Under the pieces are notes generated by a model. That model saw nothing but the letters and a program-made list of their open reading frames with translations, was not told the DNA's origin and did not search any database. A stretch of 64,000 bases of DNA. Source: Sarcocystis neurona. Taxonomy: Eukaryota > Apicomplexa > Conoidasida > Eucoccidiorida > Sarcocystidae. Location: positions 3,392,784-3,456,783 of the forward strand of contig KL647296.1 in NCBI GenBank assembly GCA_000727475.1. Direction: 5' to 3'. Both the position numbers and the translations under genes were made by a program. This document shows, piece by piece, positions 38,001 through 51,100 of the stretch. Within the stretch, counting starts at the first letter, position 1, and each line of letters begins with the position of its first letter.

Positions 38001-39071
38001 AGATTTTTTCACTGCTGCTGTGGGTTTGCAGCAGCAGCAGCAGAGGCAGCAGTTGCCGGTTCAGCACGAGAAACAGCAGCAGCCAGAGCAGGAGCAGCGG
38101 CAGGTACAGCGGCAGCTACAGCTTGAGGGTGAGAAGCAGCAGCCAGGGCAAAAAAGTCGAGAGAAAGACTCGCTTTCTTTATGCTGCATGGCCGAGAATG
38201 AGAGAAGCCGTGCAGCAGCAGCAGGCGCAGCAGCACGAATCACAGCGGCAGTGCTGGATGAAAAAGGTGGAACGGCAGAAGCAGTGGCAGGAACAGCAGG
38301 AGCAACAGCTGCAGGCCAAGATGGAGAAGGAGCAGCAGCAGCACTGGCAGGCGTGTACGCGAGTCAGGAAGAAAGTGCCAGCAGCTGCCAGCAGCGCGAT
38401 GTAACCGCTAATAGGAAGGAAGGGAAGCAGCAGCAACAGCAGTACCCACAGCAGCAACAGCAGCAGGAGCAACAGCAGCAGGAGCAACAGCAGCAGCAGC
38501 AACAGCAGCAGCAGCAACAGCAACAACAGCAGCAACAACAGCAGCAACAACAGCAGCAACAACAGCAGCAACAACAGCAGGAGCAACAGCAGCAGCAGCA
38601 ACAGCAGCAGCAGCAACAACAGCAGCAACAACAGCAGCAACGACACCAGCAACGACAGCAACAACAGCAGCAACAGCAGCAACAGCAATGGCAACAAGAG
38701 GGAGAGAAAGAAGAAGGTGGTCTTGGGTCAGAGGAGGTGTGTTGCAAAGAAGTTGCTGTTGCCTGCGTTGTAGTGGCGACGACTTCGCCAGAGGAGAAGG
38801 ACGAGAAAGAAAGTTGTGTATTCTTTCTTCGCGGATGCTGCACATGTGCACTGCTGCTCCTCCTTTTCCTGCTGTTCCCCAGCGTTTCTACGATCAAGCT
38901 GCTTTCATTTCTCGGTTTGTTGCTGCTGGATACGGCGCGCACCTCCTCCTGCTGTTGCTCGTAAATGTGGGTGCTGCTGTTGCTGCTGCTGCTGCGATTG
39001 CAGGCGTATAATTTCATATCAGCGATGTGGGACATCTTCAAGCGAATGATGGAACAGGGAGTCGTAAGCAG

Positions 39072-39107
<36 letters not shown>

Positions 39108-42100
39108 TAATAATAGGAGGGGCAACAGGTCTACTCGCAGGCGGGGTTGTCACAAAGGGATATCATTTATCTGCTGTGCATACACCTCTCTTGTCGCCTA
39201 TTTACATAAGAGAAAGAGGGACACACAGACGGAAGAAACATAAGTCTGTGTGTGTTGTATTTCTCAATTTCATTCTCTCTGTATATTTGTGTCTCTCTAT
39301 ATTCGTACATCTCCTCTATATCTCCATATACGTAGACATATGTATGTTTTAGCGTGTTGTTCCCTTTCTCTCCGTGTATATGTGTAAACCGTTTCCCTCT
39401 ACCTCTCTACATGTGCGTATATATTATCTTCCCCTCTCTTCTGTCTCTCTATACATATATATGTATGATTTATCTTCTTCTCCTCTTCCTCTCTACATAT
39501 AAACATACACCTATCTTTAATAAAGTGGGTTCCTCTCTCTCTCGCCATACATACATATATATATATCATCTTTCGCTTTCTTCTCCCCTCTCTATCTACA
39601 TACATATATGTAACTTGTGTTCCCCTTTCTCTCTCCACATATATATATATGTATGTATATATTATCGTTCCTTTCCTCTCTCTATATATACATATATATA
39701 CATATATATAGACATATATATGTACATGCATGCGTAGGCTGTGTTCCTCTCTCTATATATACATATATGCATGTATATATATATACATCTCTAGGCTGTG
39801 TTCTTCTCTCTCCATATATATGTATATATATATACATGTATGTGTAGGCTGTGCTCCTCTCCATATATATATATACATAGATATATATACATATATATAC
39901 ATATGTATGTGTAGGCTGTGTTCCTATCACTCCATATATATATATATATATGTAGGGTGTGTTCCTCTCTCTCCATATATATATATATACACATGTATAT
40001 ACATATATGTATATATATGTGTAGGCTATGTTCCTCTCTCTCCATATATATATGTATATTATGTTTCTTTCTTTTCCGTCTCACTATATATATACATACA
40101 TATGTATATATATATAATGTATGTGTAAAGTGTGTTCCTCTATCTCTCCATATATATATATATATTTTCCCTTTTTTCCGTGTCTCTCTGTGTGTGCGTA
40201 TGTATGAATTGTGTTCGTGTGTCTCTTCATATATGTGTCTATATATTCTTCCTTTATGTTCTCTTCCCGTGTCTCTTTATCCCTACTGCATGCATGCATA
40301 TATTATGTACCTTGGCTTTTCCCCTCGTCTTCTGCTGCTGCTCTCCGTGTCTCCCCCTCTGTCCCCGTGTCTCCCCGTGTCTCCCCGTGTCTCCGTCTCC
40401 GTGCGTCCTCGAACCTTCGCAAAAAAGAGAAAAACGGGGGCCGCCTTCCCGTGGGCCGGTAATTCACAGAAATCTCCTCTTCCACGCGTGTGTGTCTCCC
40501 CCCCCCGCTGTTCTCCGCCGCGATTTTCTCCGCCGCCGTCTCGCCGCTGCAGAGACACGACGGGGAGACGAGACGGCGTCTGCGCGTGCATTTGCTGCTG
40601 CTGGGGGGGGGGGGGGAGGTCCGTTTGGTGAGGTTGCTGCGGCTCTTTTTGTTTTTCCCCTCCTCTTTTTTTTCTCCCCAAGGCCTGGCAGCTGCCGCCC
40701 GTTCTCCTGCCCTGCACTTCACCAAAAAGTGGATTTCTCTCTTGCGGAAGCACCAGCAGCTCTCCTACACTTCTCTACACAACTTGCCTTTCACGCAGGC
40801 CCGCCGCACACCTATTTCCTCTATATCTCTCTACCCTTATATGTGCCTATACATATATATTTAGTATATACATATAGTCTGTATATACACATACCAGTAT
40901 ACACGTGTAGGTATCACATGCATCTTCTCCAAAAGCATCTCTTTAGTATATACAAATACATACATATCCCATATATAAACATACATGTATCCATGCACAC
41001 AAATATTATATATATGTGTACGTATACAAATATATATATACATCTTCTATACAAGAATATATACATATGATATGTCCATGCAATACATATATATATCCAC
41101 GCATAACATCTATACTTAATACAGGTATACATATATGTATGCTCTCTCCAATATGAATACGTATTCAAGATATAGATGTAGATATCCTGGATACACATAA
41201 TATATACATACAAATCTCTATATCCATATTCATCCCCCATATATATATATATATACGTACATATCATCTCTCTCTCTTCCTACGTATATACATATATATT
41301 GTATGTACAAATATACATGTTAAACACCTATATATATGCGTTATGTGGCCTATATATATTATATAGACAATATACGTATATTTGTATATATATGTTAAAT
41401 ATGTGTGAGCAGATCTTAGTTTTGTGTGTGTGCTTGTGTCTGCAGAGAGACGAGGAAGCAGATTACGACGGGAGAGCAACAGCAGTGCGAGAGGCGCTGG
41501 AAACTGCAGAGAAACAGCAGCAGCAGCAGTCGAACAACGGGGATGCTGCTGCTGAGAACGTCGCCGCCCTTCCTTCTTCTTTGCCTGCTGCTGCTGCTGC
41601 GCGGCTCGCTGTAGCAGACGAAGAAGAGGAGGAGGAGGAGGAGACTCGCGCTGCTGCCGCTGCTGCTGCTGCTCCGGCTGCGCCGCGGTGGCAGCTGCTT
41701 TTCGGAGAGGTGCGTTGCAGCGGCAATGGCGGACACGCAGGGGGAGCCACGAAGAGATTTGCGAGGAAGTTCTTCCCCAACTGCCCAGCGCGAAGCAGCA
41801 GCTCCACCTCTTCTTCTCTCTGCACTTCCTATTCAAAACTACCCACGCCTCTCCTTCCTTCTCATCTGCCTGCAGCAACAACAGCACCATTGCCTGCAAC
41901 TTCTCGAACTCCTCCCCTGCACTCGTAGAACTATGTATGTCCTTGCATACATATATATTTATATGCACGCTTGTGTATATATATATATATATGAATGTGA
42001 ACGTCTGTATGTCGAGGTACGTGTGTGTGTGGGTGTATTTCTCTCTCTATATATAGAGAGAGCGATAGACAGAGAGCGAGACGTATACACATGTATGTAT

Positions 42101-45100
42101 ATATATATATATAGACAGATATACACAGACACATACATATGTATATATATATGTGTCTGTAGGTAGATATGTACATGTTTGTAGCGGGTGCTTCATTTTG
42201 CGGCTTGTGCAGGCGACGGAGGCTGCTGCTCTCCCATCGGATCCTCGTGCGTTTGATCGCCTTGCTGCTGCTGCTGCTGTCGCTCTTTCTTCGACTTCTC
42301 CGCCGGTATCTGCTGCCTCTGGTGGCTCTTCTCCTCTTCTGTCTCCTCCTCCTGCCGCTGCTGGTGGCGCGCTTCTGCCTGCAGCTGCTGCTTCGCGTCC
42401 TGCTGCTGCTGCTACCGCTGCAGCCGCTGCGTGTGAAGTTTCTTCGGAGCGTGGGCTGCCGCAGACTGGCGCAGGAGATCCTCCAGCCACAGGAGCAGAA
42501 GAAGGAGAAGAAGAAGAGGGGCGAGAAGGCAGAGCAGCAAGCAGCAGTGGGGTCTCGGGGAAGTTTGCATCTGCAAGGGACGGTTCTTCCTTTCTGATAA
42601 ACCGGAGAAGCTGTCACGCAGAAGCTGCAGCAGACGGAGACAGAAACGAAGCAGAAGAGGAGTCCAAAGAAGAAGGAGAACGAGAAGGAAAGGCAGCAAA
42701 TGGAGGAGATGATGGCCCCGGCTACAAAAAACTCAAAAATGTGAAGGCGGGCTTCCGCGTAAATTTGTCCCTCTGTCAACTCGTCAAAATTCTCTTCCTC
42801 GATATCAATTCTCCCTACAACCCCTTCCTCAGGCACGTCCTCCATACATGTCCACACACGTGTGCATATGTGTGTGTATATATATTTATATATTTATATA
42901 TTAAATATACGTGGATATATTTGGTCTTTATATGTTCTCCTCATACAGTCCTTTCCTTAGGTGCTTCATCTATCTATCCTTCCACCTATCCATATCTATG
43001 TACATACGTGCATATATATATGATAGAAACAAATATATCATTCCTTGATATTAGTTCTCTCTAGAGTGCTCTCCTCAGAAACGTATATGTGTGTGTATAT
43101 ATATGTATATATGTGCATATATATGTATATATGTGTATATATATGTATATATGTGTATATATATGTATATATGTGTATATATATGTATATATGTGTATAT
43201 ATATGTATATATTGTATATGTATAGATATATATATATATATCCCTGCTACCAGGTGCTGTCTGTAGAATTCTTTCTTCTCTGGCATGCATTTCCCGCATA
43301 TATTTATATACGTGTGCGTCTCGTATATGTATTTGTTTATTATACAACTCGATTTAATAGCTAGGCTGCGCCTATTCGTCTCTGATACATGTATACTTGG
43401 ATACAAACAAATAGATATACGTATATGTGTATGGGGAGGGGCGGGGGGGGGGGGGGGGCAAAGCCATAGAGACGACGGGAAGTATCACGTCTCTCTATCT
43501 ATCGATTCCTCTATATACCATATACTATCAAATACATATATATTATGTGTATACTGTATATTCTTACATATATATGCATGTGTATAAGTACTACAAAATA
43601 TATCTCTATATACATATATTTACGATATACTATCAAATATACATACACACATATATATATATATATGTATGTATACGTACATACAAATGTATGTGTATAC
43701 TGTACACTATAGAATAGATATATGTATATAAATGTATGTGTATACTGTACACTATAGAATAGATATATATGTATGGATATGTTGTATGCTATGAAACGTA
43801 TATATTGTGTACTGCTACATACATATATGTATACTGTACACTATAGAATAGGTAGATGTATATAAATGTGTGTGTATACTGTACACTATAGAATAGACAT
43901 ATATGTATGGATATGTTGTATGCTATGCTATTGTGTACTGCCACATACATATATGTATATGCATGTATTTGTTAGAAGATTGGTGGACAGTGTGATGTGA
44001 CTTTCGGTGTGTATAAGGCGAAGTGTCTACTTTTAGTTGTTGGAGGATGCGCGTCAGCAAAGGGGCGTCCATGTGCGTGTCTCCGTCTCCGTGTGTGTCT
44101 CCCTCGCTTTCGCTGCCTGGCCGCAGACTTCCGCGCCTCCTCGCTTTGCGTCTCCTCCTCACTTCGTCTGTGTGTCTCCAGCAGGACACAATGTAGCCTT
44201 TTCATTGCATACAACGTATCCGTACATGTATATATGTCTATTCTAGAGTGTACAGTATACGCATGCATTTGTAGGTACGTGTGTCTATGTATGTGTGTAT
44301 GTGCCTGCTGCTGCAGAGCAGGAGGCAGTCGTCTTTCCTCTGTCTCTGTGTCGCTCTGTGTGGACGTGCCTGTGTGTACGTATATACACAAAATTCTTGT
44401 ACAAGTTCCACGTCCTACGTGGTGGTGGTGTTTGTTTATATGTGCCCCGCTGCAGGAGCATGCAAGAAGTCGACGCATATCCCGGCCCGCCGTTCCCGCC
44501 GTGGGAACCGCCGCTTCTGCCACACGCGATCGGCTGCAGCAGCAACACGTGTCTCCTCTGCCGCTGCTGCAGCCAGTCCTACTCGAGGAGCAGCAGCAGT
44601 GACAGCAGCAGCAGTGACAGCAGCAGCAGCGGCAGCAGCAAAGAGACGAGCAGTGGCAGTGAGAGCAGAAGAGGAAGGAGCGGCGCAAGGCTAGGAAGCA
44701 CAGGTGCTGCAGCAGCAAAGGAAGAAGAAGCTGTTGCGAGTGCGTCCCCCTCTTGTGTTGCTGGGGCTCTTGCTGGTGGCAGTGGGTCGTCTTCTTCTTC
44801 TTCTGTTGCTGCTGCTGCTGCTGCCTCGTTTTCTTCCCCGCCTGCGGGTGGAAACGAAGACGGAAGAAGCGGCGTGACTCTCCGCGCGCAGCTGCAGCAA
44901 CAGCAGCAGCTCCTGGCGCTGCTCGCCGTGAAGAGGCCGCGGAGGGCACTGCGCTACGAACTCAGCCGTAAGAAAGTGCCACTCTTTCGCAAGAAGAACT
45001 AAAAGAAGAACGTCGCGACTGTAGAGAGACAGAGACAACCACGCAGAATTCCTGCATGCTGCTGCCCTCCATTTTCTTCTCCGTCTCTTCTTCTGTCGCG

Positions 45101-48100
45101 TCTCTCCGTCATCCTCCCACTCCGTCTCTCTCCCCACAAAATTGGCACCTCTCCATACCCCGTTTTTCCTTGCTGTCTCTCTTTCTCCCTTCCTGTCTCT
45201 CGAACTCTCCCTTTCGCTCTCTCTCCCCGTCTCCCCCCCGAATCCGTCTCCCTGTCTNNNNNNNNNNNNNNNNNNNNNNNNNNNNNNNNNNNNNNNNNNN
45301 NNNNNNNNNNNNNNNNNNNNNNNNNNNNNNNNNNNNNNNNNNNNNNNNNNNNNNNNNNNNNNNNNNNNNNNNNNNNNNNNNNNNNNNNNNNNNNNNNNNN
45401 NNNNNNNNNNNNNNNNNNNNNNNNNNNNNNNNNNNNNNNNNNNNNNNNNNNNNNNNNNNNNNNNNNNNNNNNNNNNNNNNNNNNNNNNNNNNNNNNNNNN
45501 NNNNNNNNNNNNNNNNNNNNNNNNNNNNNNNNNNNNNNNNNNNNNNNNNNNNNNNNNNNNNNNNNNNNNNNNNNNNNNNNNNNNNNNNNNNNNNNNNNNN
45601 NNNNNNNNNNNNNNNNNNNNNNNNNNNNNNNNNNNNNNNNNNNNNNNNNNNNNNNNNNNNNNNNNNNNNNNNNNNNNNNNNNNNNNNNNNNNNNNNNNNN
45701 NNNNNNNNNNNNNNNNNNNNNNNNNNNNNNNNNNNNNNNNNNNNNNNNNNNNNNNNNNNNNNNNNNNNNNNNNNNNNNNNNNNNNNNNNNNNNNNNNNNN
45801 NNNNNNNNNNNNNNNNNNNNNNNNNNNNNNNNNNNNNNNNNNNNNNNNNNNNNNNNNNNNNNNNNNNNNNNNNNNNNNNNNNNNNNNNNNNNNNNNNNNN
45901 NNNNNNNNNNNNNNNNNNNNNNNNNNNNNNNNNNNNNNNNNNNNNNNNNNNNNNNNNNNNNNNNNNNNNNNNNNNNNNNNNNNNNNNNNNNNNNNNNNNN
46001 NNNNNNNNNNNNNNNNNNNNNNNNNNNNNNNNNNNNNNNNNNNNNNNNNNNNNNNNNNNNNNNNNNNNNNNNNNNNNNNNNNNNNNNNNNNNNNNNNNNN
46101 NNNNNNNNNNNNNNNNNNNNNNNNNNNNNNNNNNNNNNNNNNNNNNNNNNNNNNNNNNNNNNNNNNNNNNNNNNNNNNNNNNNNNNNNNNNNNNNNNNNN
46201 NNNCCCCCTCCCTGTCTCCATGTCTCCTTTGCCCTATTACTACTCCTCCCTGCCTCCCTTCCCCTATCATCCCCTCCGTCTCCCTGTCTCCCTTCTCCTA
46301 TTGTCCCGCTCCCTGTCTCCCTGTCTCCCTTCCCGTATCATCCCCCTCCCTGTCTCCTTTGCCGTATTATACCCCTCCGTGTCTGCAGGATTTGCGCCTC
46401 TTCTGTCCCGGTCTCCGTCTTTTGCTGCCTCTGTCTTCCTCCGTCATCCTCGCGCTCCTGTTGCTGCCTGCTTCGCTCCTGGCCCCCTCTTCCTGTGTCT
46501 CTCCGTATACACCTGAGCCCCCCCCTACCAACAAATGGGGGTCTCCCTCTCTTTTTAGCCACGCACCTGCATGCATATAAGCGACGCTTCGGCAGACGTA
46601 AAGGAGTGTGCGTCTCTCTGCTCCTGCTTTAAGCCGCTCAAAATGTGTCTTCTGCTGCTGTCCTTCTCGCCGTGCTGCTGCCCTCTGCTGCCCTCTGGCG
46701 GCGCATGTCCGTCTCTGCGGCACACGCCTTGCTGCGATGATGCACATTTGGTCTCCCTCTTTTTGTCTCCCCTCCTCCTTCGCTCGCCTCCTCCCTCCCG
46801 CAATATCATCTTTCTAGAAGTGATGGGTCCACCTCGTACTGCAAGTTGCGACCGCGTGTTCCCCACTTTGTTTTCCTCCTTTTCGACCTTCGCTTCGTGT
46901 CCCCACCTCCCTTCCTGCGCCGTTTTGTTGGCTTTTGGTTTGGGGTGACTGCGTGCGCTGCAGTGCCCATTCCACGTTTCAACGTGCTGCGCGTGCCGTC
47001 TCGAGCGCAGATCGAAGAAAAGTTTCTTCTCTTCTTCCTCTCCCCAACAGCTGTTGTGCTTCAGCGCGACTCGTCTCTCGTGGGCGTTCCTCTCAGCGAC
47101 TGCTTCTTCACACGAGCGCGCTTCCGCCTCACGCAGCTCCCTGCAGCAGCACCGCCCCAAGCAGCAGCAGCAGCCCCAGCAGCATCCGCGGCAGCAGCAG
47201 CGCCCGCAGCAGTGCCAGGCGCCGCACGGCTCTGTCTTCCCTCGCAGCAGCAGCAGGAAGGGCGCCGAAGTCCGCCTCTGCCGGGCAGCAGCAGGAACAG
47301 CAGCGGCACGAGCAGCAGCAGCAGTCTGGGGAGTGGTGCGGTGCCCCGCGCAACTGCTGCTGCCGTTGTGTCTCCTGGCGACGAAGAAGACGCTGCTGCA
47401 GCGCCTGCTGCGCCTGGAGCGGTGGGGGTTCTTCTTCCTCCTGCTGCTGCCGACGAGACTGCAGTCTTGGCTCGCAGCAGCAGCGGGAGGGGGGAGACGG
47501 ACCTCGCTGCTGTTGCTCATCACGAAGGAACAGAAGAAGCAGCGGGGCAGAACAAAGCCGGGGAGACTACCGAAAAAACAGCGGCAGCAACTGCAGCAGG
47601 ACGAATGTAGAGACGCAGCTCGACGTGGAATATGAAATCGTCTTTCTCAAGCGATCGCTCGTGCAGGTGAGCAGCAGCACCTGAGCTGTCCCCACCGCTT
47701 CCTTTATCTTCGCTATTATCTTCTCCTTCGTTTCCTCCCCCCCTCTCCTTCCCCCTTCTCTCCATAAGTTTTATTCCTTCGTCTCCTGGCGCCGGTCTCC
47801 CCTGCTACTGCGGGTTCTCCCTTGCTGCCGTGGCGCCGCTACTGCTGCTGGCGTCACTCCTGCTGCTGGTCCTCCTCCTCCTCCGCCGGCGCAGTAAAAT
47901 CGACAAAGTGAAGGAGAACAGGAAAGACGGGGAGGCGTCCTGGCCAGAGTTTTTGCGCCAGCTGACGCTCTTTTCGAAAAAAGGGAAGAAGAAGGGAAAG
48001 CAGATGTCAACGCGCAACACCGGTGTCCCCACGCACAAAAGAAAGAGGCACAGCAGCAGGGAAAAGGAAAATAAAGAAGAGGAGTGCGGCACCACTCTTC

Positions 48101-51100
48101 TGTTGTTGCTCTTACGAACAGTAGAGCGCAAGAGATGAAAAATTATAACATCTGTGTGTGTACACCAGCCCAGCTCCCCGCCTTCCTGCAGCCTTCAGCA
48201 GCTCGCTACGCCTTCTGAAACGGTCGCGGCGCGGACGGCCCCTGCGCCTGGGCGTACCGCCGGCGTCGCGTTCCGGCTCTCTTGCTTTATTTGCAGGCAT
48301 TTCCCGACCCTCCCATATACTACGCAATTGCTTTCCTCCTGTTAAAGGCGGAGGGAGCAGTGCTACGCTCCTCCTGCCACTGGCGGCGCTGCAGTAGTGC
48401 TGCTGCTGCTGCTATCGCTGCTTCTGTTGCCGTTGCTGCTTCTGTTACTGTTATTGCTTCTGTTGCTGCTGCTGCTGCTTCTGGTGCTGCTGCTGTCTCT
48501 GGTGCTGCTGCTGCCTCTGTTGCTGCTGTTGCCTCTGTTGCTGCTGCTCCCGCTGTTGCTGCTGCTGCTTCTGTCGTTGCTGCTGTTGCTTCTTCTGTTG
48601 CTGCTGCTGCTTCTGTTGTTGCTGCTGTTGCTTCTTCTGTTGCTGCTGCTGCTTCTGTCGCTCCTGCTGCTGCTTCTGTCGCTGCTGCTGCTGCTTCTGT
48701 CGCCGCTGCGACTTCTCCTTTGCAGCTGGTGCTACTGCGTCTACGAAATTGACGTTGGCCCCGTCGACATCACCGCTGCTGCCACTGCCGGTTCTGCTGC
48801 ATCCGCTGCTGCTGTTGCTCGTCCGTCGCTGCTACCCTTGCTTCTGCTGCTGCTGCTGCCCTGCCTGCCGCCCACCTGCTGCTGCTCTTGCGGGCAGTAG
48901 AGCCTGTTGTCCATCTGCTGCTGCAGCTGCCGCTGGTCCCTGTGAGAATCTGCTCCACCACCACCTGCTGCTGCTGCTACATGTATGTGTATGTGTGCCG
49001 CCGTTGAACTGCCCTCAGGGAAAAATTACAGCGCAAGCAGAGTCGCAAGTCCTTGCTTCGCTGGAGCAGTTTTTTGACTTTAGTAAAGAGGCGCTGCAGC
49101 ATGCAGTTGAGCAGCGAGAGCAGGAGAAGGAGCGGCGACAGCAGCAACTGCTGCGTCAGTCCACGAGTCGTTCTTCGCCTTCCTGGGCTGCTGCTGATGA
49201 TGCGCGCGATGCTGCTGCAGATGTTGCAGCGAGGACGTCGCCTGCAGGAGGCGCAGCAGCGCCAGCAACTGCTGCGGCACCAGCAGAAACAGAGGCAGCA
49301 GCAGCAGACACAGAAGCACCTCCGAGGGAAGGGGGAGCAGCAGCGGCAGCAGAGATGCACCGGAGTGGCGCGCCGCTGCACGAAGCCAGGGAGAGGAAAG
49401 AAAGGGTGTCCAGACGGACCCCGCAGCAACAGGCAAGCAGCAGCAACAGCAGCAGAGCCTCGGCAGTGCGGTCCTTGCGTTAAGGCGACGCACCGCAGCA
49501 TAGACTGCAGCACCGTCCGGTGTCCCGACTCTAACTTGTGTACAAATGACTGCATGCGCGCGCTATCTCTCTCCTCCTTCCCCACGTATTCGTATGAGGA
49601 TCGCCGTGTCCTCCTCTGCCCACGTCTCTCTCTCTTCCTATACATATTTATACATATACATATACATATACATATATATATATGGACATGGGCGCGCATG
49701 CATCCCTGTACCGATTTCGACTGAGAGACAGCGACTCTCTCCTACGTGCATCACTTTAAAATTTTTGTTCGCTTCGATCCACCCAATATATATATATATA
49801 TATGTGTGTTGTAAGTGTAGCGAAGACATATATATGGATTTATACACGTCTTGCACATGTATCTAGAGTGAATATATATATATATATATATACATTTGTG
49901 TTGAATAGACACATTCAGGAAAGATATATATGTATACACGTGGTGCACAGGGTTTTCAACGATATATATATATATATATATGTATGTGTATACGTGTTTC
50001 TTCGTGTCCAGGCCCCGTAGTGGACAGAGGACCTGTCCAGTTGCAGCGCCGCGTCTGCATTGCGATTGCGTGCTGCTTTATCGACTGCTGCTGCTTGAAG
50101 AGCTGCTGCTGGTGGGAGTGCTTCTGCTGCAGCTGCTTGAAGAGCTGCTGCTGATGGGAGTGCCCCTGGTGCTGCTGCTTTAAGAAACGCTGCTGGTGGG
50201 AGTGCTGCTGCTGCTGAAGAGCTGCTGCTGGTGGGACTGCTCTTGCAGCTGCTGCTGCTGCTCTAAGGGCTGCTGCTGGTGGGCGTGCTGCAGCTGCTCC
50301 CGTAAGGGCTGCTGCTGGTGGCCGTGCTTCTGCTCCTGCTGCTCTCTAAAAACTGCTGGTGGTGGAAACGCTGCTACTGCTACTGCTCGAAGAGCCGCTG
50401 CTACGGGGATTGCAGCTGCTCCTGCTGGCCCAAGGGCTGTGATCGGTGGAAATGCTGCTGCCGCTGGTCACACGGCTGTTATTTGAGCAGCTGCTGCTGC
50501 GGCGTTTGGCTGCTCAGTCTCCCGCGCTGTTGCCGCTCTGCTGTCTTTCGCAACGCTGCGTTGCTGCTGTGATTTGGCTGCTGCTGCTGCTGCGATTTTG
50601 CTGCTGCTGCTGCTGCGAGTTTGCTGCCGCTGCGACTTTGCTGCTGTTGCTGTTGCTGTGTTGCAGCTGCGACTCTGATGCTGTCATTTTGCTGCTGGTG
50701 TGGGATGTGGCTGACGCTGTGCTGCTGCTGCTTCTGCAGAGGTGGGGATGGCGCTGCCGTCGGCGTTTTTTCTGCGGCCGACCCGAAGTAGCATCGGGCG
50801 TGGGGGAGGCGATAGCATCTGCTGCTGCTGCGGCTCTGCGCCGTGCTGCAGCGGGGTTTGCGGAAGGAGAGCGCAGAGCGCTTGTGTGGCTGCTGTCTGC
50901 CACTTCCACTACGAGTCTGCTGCTGCCGGCTTCCTCGCAGACACTTCTTACGCGAGTACCGCTGCAGCTTCTGCAGCTCCTGCAGCTGCTTCTTCCTGCA
51001 TCTCTGCGTGAAGGTCAGAGGCTCCTTTCTTCTTCTCTGTCCTGCTGCGGTTGGGCTGCGGCTTCTGCTGCTTCCGCCGTCGCTTCTTCGCTGCTGCAGC

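Larger units (their letters stand above)
31976..39003. other. 7-kb intron interrupting the GRAM domain
   Basis: Contains a CTG block (31,980-32,600), unique sequence (32,640-33,000), CAG/CTG patches (33,050-33,540), TATATG microsatellites (33,630-34,800), a CAACAG array (35,220-35,345) and a 3-kb Gln-rich open region (35.87-38.96 kb). Exact GGTGTACGTACACC palindromes occur at 33,288 and 37,189. If the 39,004 exon is correct, all this is spliced out; some of it could be alternative exon. Confidence 0.6.
42833..44455. other. GC-AG intron with TA arrays and an inverted repeat
   Basis: Donor AG|GCACGT, acceptor CCCCGCTGCAG. It contains a 20-bp GTATATATATGTATATATGT array (43,090-43,215), a 16-G run (43,443-43,458), four copies of GTATACTGTACACTATAGAA TAG (43,695-43,896) and an inverted copy at 44,203-44,260. 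Confidence 0.65.

Noticed and set aside
38179..38697. Minus-strand poly-Leu ORF that could look like membrane helices
   Set aside because: It is simply the complement of the CAA/CAG array.
45056..46632. ORFs of about 490 codons spanning 45-46.6 kb
   Set aside because: They run through unknown bases (N) and CT-rich minisatellite; the region is intronic between two VASt exons.
48397..48900. Poly-Leu ORF that could be read as transmembrane segments
   Set aside because: CTG array within the intron skipped by the exact KRSLVQ-GKITAQ junction.
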